From the NCBI GenBank assembly GCA_017522065.1, contig JAFXAD010000021.1:1-43769 (forward strand): 43,769 nucleotides of DNA, written 5' to 3'. The notes below the pieces were generated by a model that worked only from the letters and a program-made list of their open reading frames with translations, did not search any database and had not been told where the DNA came from. A program made the position numbers and the translations under genes. The DNA is from Bacteroidales bacterium (lineage in GTDB: Bacteria; Bacteroidota; Bacteroidia; Bacteroidales; P3). Below, piece by piece: positions 26,769-34,640 of the stretch (positions are counted from its first letter, which is position 1; each line of letters starts with the position of its first letter).

Positions 26769-29075
26769 ATGAAAAAAATCTTCTTACTCGCTTTTGCGAT
26801 AATTTCCAGTTTCCAACTGCATGCTCAGTCGGCTTATTGGGTTATGCTGACCGACAAATCCGGCACGACGTTCGACCCCTACAGCTACTTCGACAGCAAA
26901 GCTATCGAACGCTATCGCTTGAACAATGCCGACCTCTACGACATCACCAACTATCCCCTCAACGACAGTTATGTGCAGCAAATCGATGCCCTGGCTACTG
27001 AGGATTTCGGCCAGAGCCGCTGGTTCAATGCCGTTGCCGTCACAGCTACGCCCGACCAGGTGGCCCGCATCCAGCAGCTGCCCTTCGTTCGCGAAGTCGT
27101 TATGCTTGAAGCAAATATGCAATTAGCGGAAAGCGGAGAACGGAAAGCCGAAAGCAACGATGTTGCGGCGGATTTGCAATCCGGCGCCGACTCTGCCCTC
27201 AACGCCCATCTCCACGCCCAGCTGCAGCGTATGGGAGGCAAGTATTTCCGTGCCAAGGGCATCAACGGCAAGGGTATCCGCATCGCCATCTTCGACGGCG
27301 GTTTCCCGCAGGTGAACACCCACGCCGCCTTCAAGCACGTGCGCGACGAGCACCGCATCATCAAGACCTGGAACTTCCCCAACAAGAAAGAAGACGTCTA
27401 CGGCTGGAACAGCCACGGCCTGATGACCTTCGGCTGCATCGCCGGACGCGAGGGCGACGTTGACCTCGGTATGGCTACCGGTGCCGAATACCTGCTGGCA
27501 CGCACCGAGATCGAGGCCGAACCCTTCAAGGAAGAAGTCTGGTGGCAGATGGCCGTCGAATGGGCCGACAAGAACGGCGCACAAATCATCAGCTCATCGC
27601 TTGGCTACGGCAAGGACCGCTATTATACTAAGGATATGAACGGCCAGAGCTACGTGGCCAAAGCCGGCAATATGGCTGCCCGCAAAGGTATGCTGGTGTG
27701 CAACAGTGCCGGCAACGAGGGCGACGACAACAAATGGCGCACCATCATCACCCCCAGCGATGCCGACAGCGTGCTCTGTGTTGGTGGTCTCGACCCGAGC
27801 CTTACCGACTACCAGCGCACCAGCTTCAGCAGCTTCGGCCCCAGCGCCGACGGCCGCCAGAAGCCCAACGTCACCGCCTTCGCCTGGGCCCGCAGCGCCA
27901 ACACCGGCAAGAGCAACGAGGAATATCACGTCGTTCCTGGCACCTCCTTCAGCTGTCCCCTCGTGGCCGGTTTCGCCGCCTGTGCTTTGCAGGCCAAGCC
28001 AGGCCTGACGGCTATGCAGCTCTTTCACGAAATCGAGAAGAGTGCCGACCTCTACCCCTACTGCGACTACAGCTACGGCTATGGCGTGCCCCAGGCCGAC
28101 TACTTCACCGGCGACCGCAAACCCGCCAAGCCCACCTTCAAGTTCGTCCAGACCGACAGCGCGCTGACAATCGTACCCCTTAAGGACTATAAAAAATGTC
28201 GCATCTTTATAAAGAACAGCAATCCCAGCGGCGAAATCATAAACTATCAAAAAATTGAGCTGGAGGACTTCACCACAGACAAATCCCTCATCCTCAGCGG
28301 CGGCAACATCATCACCGCACAGATGGACGGATATGTTGCAGAATATACCGTGAAGAATTCCAACAACGCATTTCTTTCTACCAATTACTTCCCCGCAGTC
28401 GTTTTCAAGACCGACGAAACCCACTTCAGCAACAGCCTGAATGAGGGCGGCGCCATCAAAGAAAGCTACTACCAGCTTGGCATAGCCCTCAATACCTCCA
28501 GCGACGAGCTGTCGACCCGCATCTGGTCGCCCGCCAAGCGCATCGGCTTCCGTCAAGTCAAGCATTTATCCAAAGCCTACGGCCTCGGTTTCGCCATCGA
28601 GTACGGCCACACCAGCTTCCGCTTCGACAAGACCGTTGCCAACCGCCTCGACACGCTGATGGCTATGGACGACGACCTGCGCTGGCTCGACAAAAGCGTC
28701 ATCAAGCACAAAGTCAACGTCGGCGAGCTGGGCATCGAACTCTTCCAGCGCATCCGTCTGCGTCCCTGCGGCGTCTTCCACAACGGCTGGCACTGGGATC
28801 TCGGCGTCTATGGCAACTGGGGCTTCAACGTCTACAAGCTGGAAGGCAAACACAGCGGCGACGTCGCTTCGACACGCAAACAGACCCTGCGCAACCTCGA
28901 CATCATGACCGACTACCGCTGGAACTACGGCATCACCACGCGCCTCACACGCGACTGGATTGGCCTCTACGCACGCTACCGACTCAACGGCATCGGCAAG
29001 GATGTCGCCGCCGACAAGGTGCTCCTGCCCCGCCTCGAAGTGGGCCTCAACCTGGCTATCGGAGCAATGAACTAA
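26769..29075 (+). CDS. Subtilisin-like (S8) protease fused to outer-membrane beta-barrel-like domain, copy 2
   Basis: A 768-residue paralogue of the preceding gene. The signal peptide ends L-H-A|Q-S; the next 90 residues are nearly the same as in copy 1. Catalytic residues are Asp176 (I-F-D-G-G), His216 (S-H-G-L), Asn316 (S-A-G-N) and Ser393 (P-G-T-S-F-S-C-P). The C-terminal part (about 575-768) again has barrel-like strands, with the shared E-L-F-Q-R-I-R and H-W-D-L-G-x-Y-G motifs, but ends in A-I-G-A-M-N instead of Phe. Residues about 121-145 are an extra segment not found in copy 1, encoded by repeat-like DNA. Codons end in C far more often than in copy 1. The central linker region is poorly alike between the copies, so the pair has diverged in substrate-facing or spacer parts. 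Confidence 0.82.
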   Translation: MKKIFLLAFAIISSFQLHAQSAYWVMLTDKSGTTFDPYSYFDSKAIERYRLNNADLYDITNYPLNDSYVQQIDALATEDFGQSRWFNAVAVTATPDQVARIQQLPFVREVVMLEANMQLAESGERKAESNDVAADLQSGADSALNAHLHAQLQRMGGKYFRAKGINGKGIRIAIFDGGFPQVNTHAAFKHVRDEHRIIKTWNFPNKKEDVYGWNSHGLMTFGCIAGREGDVDLGMATGAEYLLARTEIEAEPFKEEVWWQMAVEWADKNGAQIISSSLGYGKDRYYTKDMNGQSYVAKAGNMAARKGMLVCNSAGNEGDDNKWRTIITPSDADSVLCVGGLDPSLTDYQRTSFSSFGPSADGRQKPNVTAFAWARSANTGKSNEEYHVVPGTSFSCPLVAGFAACALQAKPGLTAMQLFHEIEKSADLYPYCDYSYGYGVPQADYFTGDRKPAKPTFKFVQTDSALTIVPLKDYKKCRIFIKNSNPSGEIINYQKIELEDFTTDKSLILSGGNIITAQMDGYVAEYTVKNSNNAFLSTNYFPAVVFKTDETHFSNSLNEGGAIKESYYQLGIALNTSSDELSTRIWSPAKRIGFRQVKHLSKAYGLGFAIEYGHTSFRFDKTVANRLDTLMAMDDDLRWLDKSVIKHKVNVGELGIELFQRIRLRPCGVFHNGWHWDLGVYGNWGFNVYKLEGKHSGDVASTRKQTLRNLDIMTDYRWNYGITTRLTRDWIGLYARYRLNGIGKDVAADKVLLPRLEVGLNLAIGAMN
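27126..27190 (+). repeat. Repeat-like insert inside protease copy 2
   Basis: The motif cggaaagc occurs at 27127-27134 and 27141-27148, with cgaaagc at 27149-27155, followed by a small hairpin cggatt-tgc-aatccg (27169-27183). It encodes the E-S-G-E-R-K-A-E-S-N-D-V segment that copy 1 lacks, so it may be a short repeat that inserted in frame. Confidence 0.5.
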
Positions 29076-29088
29076 AATTGGTATGCAG

Positions 29089-29110
29089 ATATATCTTCTG
29101 CAAGATATAT
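29089..29110 (+). promoter_or_regulatory. Hairpin overlapping the start codon of the next gene
   Basis: Arms atatatctt (29089-29097) and aagatatat (29102-29110) enclose loop ctgc; the last two bases of the right arm are the first two of the ATG at 29109. The structure could hide the start codon and limit translation unless upstream ribosomes open it. It is AT-rich and modest in stability. Confidence 0.45.
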
Positions 29111-31025
29111 GCGTGAAAGAATAGAACATATAAAAGGATACTTCAGCAAGTCATACAACAGCCAATGGCTTACAGCCATTTTGTCGCTGATGCTGGTTCT
29201 GCTCACCTATCCGGCTTTCGAGCCCGACCACGGAGTAGGACTAGACCCTTCCTACGTTTGGGGATTCAATTACCTGTTCGACAACGACTACGCATCGCTT
29301 ACCAAACTCACCCACCCCTACGGGCCTTTGGCCTTGCTACGCATACCCGTAGCCGTCAATGGCCACTACGCCCTGTTCCTGGTCTTCTTCACCTTGCTGA
29401 AGTTCTGCCTTGTTTGGCAGACTTTCCGGCTGTCTCAACGACGCTCGCTTCCGACGCTCGCAACGGTTGTCGCCCTGATTCCCATCGCACTTGTCGCTAA
29501 TATCGATTTATTGATGGTTTTCAATGTGGCCCTATTGACCCTTTATGCGATAGAATCGAAATCGGTTTGGCGGTTCCTTTTAGCCACATTGCTGGCCATA
29601 TTCGGGTTCGGCATTAAAGTGTCGATAGGGCTGCAGTCCTGTATGGTGGTTTTCGTCGGATGGACACTCATAATCATTCTCTACAAGGACCTGCGCTTTT
29701 CATCAGTCACCGCCGGTGCCGTTCCCGTTATGCTTCTTCTTGTTGGGCTTGCCGTATGGCACAGCTTTCCAAGGATGTTCGATGCCTATGTCGGTATGAC
29801 ACATCTCTTTGGAGGCTACAACGAGGCTATGGTGCTTTACAATGGACACAAGATGTGGAAGATTATTCTATACCTGTGTTTTGTTGTGGCATTTCTGCTA
29901 ACGACGAAGGGCCGTTGGAGCAAAATGATGTGCCTGTTGTTGCTTCTGCCTCTCTTCGCCAACTGGAAGTATGGCATTGTCCGTGAAGATTTCTACCACC
30001 TCGAGCAGTTGCTCTACTTCACCGTGTGTTTTCTTTCCATCATCCTTCTGACACAAGAGCGCATCAAATGGCCCTCCGTGATTTGTTCTCTGGCCGCTGT
30101 CGCAATGCTGTATGTTGCCATTAATGACGTCAACTACAACAGTTCAAAAATTTTGACAGCCGGTCCACGCAACCTTTTCGACAAAGTGATTGGCTACAAG
30201 AAAACCGTCGACGAGAGCCAATTGTACATAGCAAATGCTCTGAACACCCGAAAACTGCCTCCCAATGTTGTGGAAACCATAGGCTCCGGCACCACCGACT
30301 GCTATCCTTGGGAACAAGTCTTTATCGGTGCCAACAGCCTTCGCTGGCAACCACATTGCACTGTCGAACTTGGAACAGGCAACACCCTGTGGCTCAACCA
30401 CAAAGCTGCACTCAGTTTTAGCAGCAGCCACGAGGCTGTACAATACATCATCTTCCACAGACCCAACTACGACAACGACCTTGGCCTCATAAGCATCGAC
30501 GACCGTTATCTACTCAACGACGAGCCCGCCATATTAGACTCCATCCTATCCAACTACTCTGTTGCCGATTCGGGACAGTGGTACGGAATGCTTCTCCACC
30601 ACGGCGGCTCGCACCACACCCCTATCGACGACACTATACTCTCTCTGTCAGCCGGTTTTGAAGAATGGATACCCGTACCAAAGCATCGCGATGGAATCCT
30701 GAAGGCCTCTGTCGGAATCAAACATAATTTCGCAGGCTTTGTCAAAAAAGCACTCTACAAGCCCGACATCTACTATGTCGACTATCTGATGCCCGACAGC
30801 ACCATCCACACCTACCGCTTCTCACGCGAAACAGCGTCGTCCGGTTTGTGGATCTCTCCCTATGTCAACTCCTATTCCGAATTGGCCTCCCTGTTCTGCG
30901 GGAACACCGATTTGCCTAACCCCCAATCCATTCGCATCCGCTCCGACGGCAACACGCGAACCAACACTCCACACATCTCCGTAACCTTCCGATGCTCGCA
31001 CACCCCTCGGGCAACAATACAATAA
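29109..31025 (+). CDS. GT-C-like membrane protein of unknown function
   Basis: A 638-residue protein with about ten to eleven membrane segments in the first 350 residues and a soluble C-terminal domain of about 280 residues, presumably periplasmic. The first periplasmic loop (P-A-F-E-P-D-H-G-V-G-L-D-P-S-Y) carries acidic residues in the place expected for GT-C glycosyltransferases, and H-P-Y-G-P-L-A follows. No specific family is recognised. It lies 33 bp after the second subtilase gene, and a 9-bp hairpin reaches its start codon. No alternative Met is available before the first helix. It could glycosylate surface proteins or glycans, but this is inference only. Confidence 0.6.
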   Translation: MRERIEHIKGYFSKSYNSQWLTAILSLMLVLLTYPAFEPDHGVGLDPSYVWGFNYLFDNDYASLTKLTHPYGPLALLRIPVAVNGHYALFLVFFTLLKFCLVWQTFRLSQRRSLPTLATVVALIPIALVANIDLLMVFNVALLTLYAIESKSVWRFLLATLLAIFGFGIKVSIGLQSCMVVFVGWTLIIILYKDLRFSSVTAGAVPVMLLLVGLAVWHSFPRMFDAYVGMTHLFGGYNEAMVLYNGHKMWKIILYLCFVVAFLLTTKGRWSKMMCLLLLLPLFANWKYGIVREDFYHLEQLLYFTVCFLSIILLTQERIKWPSVICSLAAVAMLYVAINDVNYNSSKILTAGPRNLFDKVIGYKKTVDESQLYIANALNTRKLPPNVVETIGSGTTDCYPWEQVFIGANSLRWQPHCTVELGTGNTLWLNHKAALSFSSSHEAVQYIIFHRPNYDNDLGLISIDDRYLLNDEPAILDSILSNYSVADSGQWYGMLLHHGGSHHTPIDDTILSLSAGFEEWIPVPKHRDGILKASVGIKHNFAGFVKKALYKPDIYYVDYLMPDSTIHTYRFSRETASSGLWISPYVNSYSELASLFCGNTDLPNPQSIRIRSDGNTRTNTPHISVTFRCSHTPRATIQ

Positions 31026-31172
31026 CGTAGTACAATATTTAAAATATATCATCGTTACACATATATCCACCAATAGCCGTTTCCGATATGCCAAACCACC
31101 CAAACAGTATGTACATTGCATTATGGCGCGGAAACAGCCTGCAAGAAGAAACAAACTAAAAAATAAAATAAT

Positions 31173-33173
31173 ATGACCTTAGAAGAATTTCAGAACGAAC
31201 TGCGTCAGGGCATTCCCAATCCGCTGCCCGAACCGCAACCCTATGACCCAACTGTAAACCACGCCCCCAAGCGCAAGGACATCCTTACGCCCGCCGAGAA
31301 GAAACTGGCCATCCGCAACGCGCTGCGCTACTTCGACCCCAAGGACCACGCTATGCTGGCTCCCGAATTTGCCGAAGAGCTGCGCAAATACGGTCGCATC
31401 TATATGTACCGTCTGCGTCCTACCTATCCGATGTACGCACGCCCCATCGAGGAGTATCCCGCCAAGTGCCGCCAGGCAGCAGCCATTATGCTGATGATTC
31501 AGAACAACCTCGACCCCGCCGTGGCTCAGCATCCCCACGAGCTTATCACCTACGGCGGCAACGGCGCCGTCTTTCAGAACTGGGCACAGTATCGCCTCGT
31601 GATGAAATACCTCAGCGAGATGACCGACGAACAGACCCTCGTGATGTACAGCGGCCACCCGATGGGACTCTATCCCAGCCACAAGGACGCTCCGCGCGTC
31701 GTCGTTACCAACGGTATGATGATACCCAACTACAGCAAACCCGATGACTGGGAGCGCTACAATGCCCTCGGCGTCACACAGTACGGCCAGATGACCGCCG
31801 GCAGCTATATGTACATCGGACCGCAGGGCATTGTCCACGGCACCACCATCACCGTGCTCAACGCAGCCCGCAAGCTTGGTGGCGGCACAGCCGGCAAGCT
31901 CTTCATCACTGCCGGTCTTGGCGGTATGAGTGGCGCTCAGCCCAAGGCTGGCGACATAGCTGGTGTGGTCAGCATTACCGCTGAAATCAACCCCGCAGCA
32001 ACGCAAAAGCGTTTTGACCAGGGCTGGGTCGACGAGGTCCATGCTGACCTCGACGAACTCTTTGTTGAAGTCAACAAAGCCATCGCCGCTAAGCAGGCAC
32101 GCAGCTTCGCTTATCAGGGCAACGTTGTCGACCTGTGGGAATACTGCGCCGCAAAGGGCATCCACGTCGACCTCGGCAGCGACCAGACCTCGCTCCACAA
32201 CCCCTGGGCCGGCGGCTACTATCCTGTCGGAATCAGCTTCGAAGACTCGAAGGTAATGATGGCCGAGAAACCCGAACTCTTCAAAGAAAAGGTTCAAGAA
32301 AGTCTTCGTCGCCACGTTGCAGCTATCAACAAGCTGACCGCCAAGGGTATGTACTTCTTCGACTATGGCAACGCCTTCCTGCTCGAAAGCAGCCGTGCCG
32401 GTGCCGACATCTGGAACGCTGACCACAGCGCTTTCCGCTATCCATCATACGTACAGGATATTATGGGTCCGATGTGCTTCGACTATGGCTTCGGCCCCTT
32501 CCGTTGGGTCTGCACCAGCGGTAAGCCCGAAGACCTCGACAAGAGCGACCACATCGCCATGGAGGTCCTCGGCGAAATTGCAAAAACTGCTCCCGCCGAA
32601 ATCCAGCAGCAGATGCACGACAACATCCAGTGGATCAAGGGTGCCAAGGAGAACCACCTCGTTGTCGGCAGCCAGGCCCGCATCCTCTATGCCGACTGCG
32701 AAGGCCGCACCAAGATTGCCGCCCGCTTCAACGAAGCCATCCGCAAGGGTGAAATCAGTGCACCCATCGTCCTTGGCCGCGACCACCACGACGTCAGCGG
32801 TACCGACAGCCCCTTCCGTGAAACCAGCAACATCTACGACGGCAGCAACCGCACCGCCGATATGGCCATCCAAAACGTCATCGGCGACAGCTTCCGCGGT
32901 GCTACGTGGGTATCGATCCACAATGGTGGCGGCGTAGGCTGGGGTGAAGTCATCAACGGCGGTTTCGGTATGGTCCTTGATGGCAGCGAAGCTTGCGACC
33001 GTCGCCTCCGCATGATGCTCCACTGGGACGTCAACAACGGCATCAGCCGTCGCAGCTGGGCTCGCAACGAAGGCGCCATGTTCGCCATCAAGCGAGCTAT
33101 GGAGATTTGCCCCGAGCTCAAGGTCACCATGCCCAATCTGGTTGACGACAAGATATTGGAGAACCTCTTCTAA
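31173..33173 (+). CDS. hutU: Urocanate hydratase
   Basis: A 666-residue cytosolic enzyme of histidine breakdown, converting urocanate to imidazolone propionate with tightly bound NAD+. The family's Y-G-G-N-G-A-V-F-Q-N-W segment (about residues 125-135), G-L-G-G-M-S-G-A-Q dinucleotide-binding loop (about 250) and late G-G-G-V-G-W-G motif are present. The length matches the longer Bacteroidota form, not the roughly 550-residue proteobacterial form. hutH, hutI and the formimidoyltransferase gene, often clustered with it, are absent from the window. Codons are strongly C-ending, which suggests high expression. The 147-bp upstream gap shows no obvious Bacteroidota promoter. A strong terminator follows. 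Confidence 0.96.
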   Translation: MTLEEFQNELRQGIPNPLPEPQPYDPTVNHAPKRKDILTPAEKKLAIRNALRYFDPKDHAMLAPEFAEELRKYGRIYMYRLRPTYPMYARPIEEYPAKCRQAAAIMLMIQNNLDPAVAQHPHELITYGGNGAVFQNWAQYRLVMKYLSEMTDEQTLVMYSGHPMGLYPSHKDAPRVVVTNGMMIPNYSKPDDWERYNALGVTQYGQMTAGSYMYIGPQGIVHGTTITVLNAARKLGGGTAGKLFITAGLGGMSGAQPKAGDIAGVVSITAEINPAATQKRFDQGWVDEVHADLDELFVEVNKAIAAKQARSFAYQGNVVDLWEYCAAKGIHVDLGSDQTSLHNPWAGGYYPVGISFEDSKVMMAEKPELFKEKVQESLRRHVAAINKLTAKGMYFFDYGNAFLLESSRAGADIWNADHSAFRYPSYVQDIMGPMCFDYGFGPFRWVCTSGKPEDLDKSDHIAMEVLGEIAKTAPAEIQQQMHDNIQWIKGAKENHLVVGSQARILYADCEGRTKIAARFNEAIRKGEISAPIVLGRDHHDVSGTDSPFRETSNIYDGSNRTADMAIQNVIGDSFRGATWVSIHNGGGVGWGEVINGGFGMVLDGSEACDRRLRMMLHWDVNNGISRRSWARNEGAMFAIKRAMEICPELKVTMPNLVDDKILENLF

Positions 33174-33193
33174 AAGAGTGGATTCCAAAAATT

Positions 33194-33227
33194 ATAGAGG
33201 ATGTCTCGAATGCGAGACATCCTCTAT
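33194..33227 (+). terminator. Strong terminator after hutU, probably bidirectional
   Basis: A 15-bp perfect stem (33194-33208 with 33213-33227, core agaggatgtctcg) with a 4-nt loop, followed by tgttttt on the + strand. On the minus strand the same hairpin is followed by taattttt, so it can also stop transcription coming from trpS. Confidence 0.9.
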
Positions 33228-33258
33228 TGTTTTTGTACTAATTCTTGTTATCGTAAGG

Positions 33259-33278
33259 TTTTTACGTTTTCGTAAAAA
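33259..33278 (-). terminator. Small hairpin directly after the trpS stop codon
   Basis: Arms tttttacg (33259-33266) and cgtaaaaa (33271-33278) with a tttt loop start 3 bp after the trpS stop on the minus strand. No T run follows, so it is more likely a 3' stabilising hairpin ahead of the strong shared terminator. Confidence 0.4.
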
Positions 33279-33281
33279 GCT

Positions 33282-34280
33282 TTAACGTCCAAAGCCTACG
33301 GCGCGACGGACAAGGTCATATTTTTTGGATGCTATCTCGTTGGCGCGGTCGCGACCACGGTTTAGCACTTCGTCTACATAGTCGGTCTGCGACAGGCGCT
33401 CGTATTCGGCCTGTACGGGGCGCAGAGTCTCGTAGATGACTTCTAACACCTCTTTTTTGAAGTCGCCGTAGCGTTCCATTCCGGTAAAGTGGTCGATAGC
33501 CTCCTGTAGCGGTGTGCCGGAGAGGGCGGAATAGAGGGTGATGAGGTTTGAGATGCCGGGCTTCTTCTCTTCGTCGAATGCGACGTATGCATCGTTGTCG
33601 GTCACGGCACGGTTGACTTTCTTTTTGATGGTCGACTCGCTGTCGAGCAGGAAGATGATTCCCGATGGGTCTTCGGCCGATTTGCTCATCTTCTTGGTGG
33701 GGTCCTGCAGGTCTTTGATTTTTGCTCCAACCTTGGGAATGATGGGCTCCGGAACGACAAACAGATCTCCGTATTTGTGGTTCATGCGCTCTGCAATGTC
33801 GCGAGCCAACTCCACATGCTGCTTCTGGTCGGCTCCGACGGGTACTACATTGCTGTCGTAGAGAATGATATCGGCAGCCATCAGCACGGGGTATGTGAAA
33901 AGGCCGCAGCCTACATTGGTCTGCTTCTCGCTCTTGGCCTTAAACTGCGTCATGCGGCTCAACTCGCCCATATAGGTGTGGCATTCAAGAATCCATGCCA
34001 ACTGGTTGGTGGCAGGTATTTCGCTTTGGATGTAGAAAGTACAGTTCTCGGGGTCGAGTCCACAGGCGAGATAAAGGTTCGCAAAGCGGCGTATGCGTTC
34101 TTGGATGAGTTTCGGATCGCCCTGCGGCACGGTGATGGTGTGCATGTCGGGCACAAAAAGGAATGAGTCGTATTCTTTCTGATATTCAAGGAATTGACGT
34201 ATACCGCCGCAATAGTTGCCTATTGTCAGTTCGCCGCTGGGTTGCAGACCCGAGAGGAGACGTTTTTTCGTGTTTTCCAT
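33282..34280 (-). CDS. trpS: Tryptophanyl-tRNA synthetase
   Basis: A 332-residue class I aminoacyl-tRNA synthetase that charges tRNA-Trp. The HIGH-type motif is in P-S-G-E-L-T-I-G-N-Y (about residues 14-23), and the KMSKS loop is K-K-M-S-K-S near 195. The G-A-D-Q-K-Q-H motif of the TrpRS active site is present. Length is normal. It appears to be monocistronic, ending at a hairpin and the shared terminator. The leader holds an imperfect 30-bp tandem duplication. No TRAP-binding or T-box-like elements were recognised. Confidence 0.97.
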   Translation of the reverse strand: MENTKKRLLSGLQPSGELTIGNYCGGIRQFLEYQKEYDSFLFVPDMHTITVPQGDPKLIQERIRRFANLYLACGLDPENCTFYIQSEIPATNQLAWILECHTYMGELSRMTQFKAKSEKQTNVGCGLFTYPVLMAADIILYDSNVVPVGADQKQHVELARDIAERMNHKYGDLFVVPEPIIPKVGAKIKDLQDPTKKMSKSAEDPSGIIFLLDSESTIKKKVNRAVTDNDAYVAFDEEKKPGISNLITLYSALSGTPLQEAIDHFTGMERYGDFKKEVLEVIYETLRPVQAEYERLSQTDYVDEVLNRGRDRANEIASKKYDLVRRAVGFGR

Positions 34281-34290
34281 TGTTTTCGTT

Positions 34291-34350
34291 TCGTTTTGGT
34301 TTCTGTGCCGAAGGCATTTTTCGTTTTGGTTTTCATATCGAAGGCTTTTC
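34291..34350. repeat. Imperfect 30-bp tandem duplication in the trpS leader
   Basis: 34291-34320 and 34321-34350 agree at about 23 of 30 positions, sharing tcgttttggt and aaggc blocks. On the minus strand this gives gaaaaccaaaacgaaaa, which also occurs in the Asn/Glu repeat at 18152-18168. Confidence 0.7.
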
Positions 34351-34380
34351 CGTGCAAAAAGCCCTTCTTAAAAACAAGAA

Positions 34381-34410
34381 AAGCACTTCAACGTTGTGTT
34401 GGAAGTGCTT
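34381..34410 (-). terminator. Terminator of tRNA-His
   Basis: Arms aagcacttc (34381-34389) and gaagtgctt (34402-34410) form a 9-bp stem just after the tRNA 3' end on the minus strand, followed by tttcttgttttt. Confidence 0.8.
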
Positions 34411-34415
34411 CCCAG

Positions 34416-34490
34416 GGTGGGAGGTGGGGCTCGAACCCACGACCTCCAGATCCACAATCTGGCGCTCTAACCAGCTGAACTACGCCCACC
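34416..34490 (-). tRNA. tRNA-His (GUG)
   Basis: The minus strand folds as a tRNA: anticodon loop ttgtgga gives GUG; the T arm is gtggg-ttcgagc-cccac. The extra G at position -1 typical of tRNA-His is encoded (34490), opposite C73 (34416). One C-U mismatch sits at acceptor position 6:67. CCA is not encoded. Confidence 0.95.
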
Positions 34491-34511
34491 GTGTTATCTT
34501 CAAAAGATTTG

Positions 34512-34542
34512 CAAAAGTACTAATTCTTTCGGAATTGACAAA
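34512..34542 (-). promoter_or_regulatory. Promoter of tRNA-His
   Basis: TTTG (34539-34542, minus strand) is exactly 19 bp from TACTTTTG (34512-34519), a full match to the Bacteroidota housekeeping promoter TTTG-N19-TAnnTTTG. The tRNA 5' end lies 21 bp further on. Confidence 0.85.
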
Positions 34543-34640
34543 ATTTATTTTGAATCTTTTTCTGAAAACATTGATTATTAAAGGTATTTAGATTTTGTAT
34601 TTTTGATTGTGCTTTGCTTTTTTGCACATAGCGATCTCTG

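Noticed and set aside
31179-32426. A 415-codon open frame on the minus strand opposite hutU
   Set aside because: hutU is unmistakable, and its C-ending codons keep the reverse frame open. No domain, start signal or promoter supports the antisense frame.
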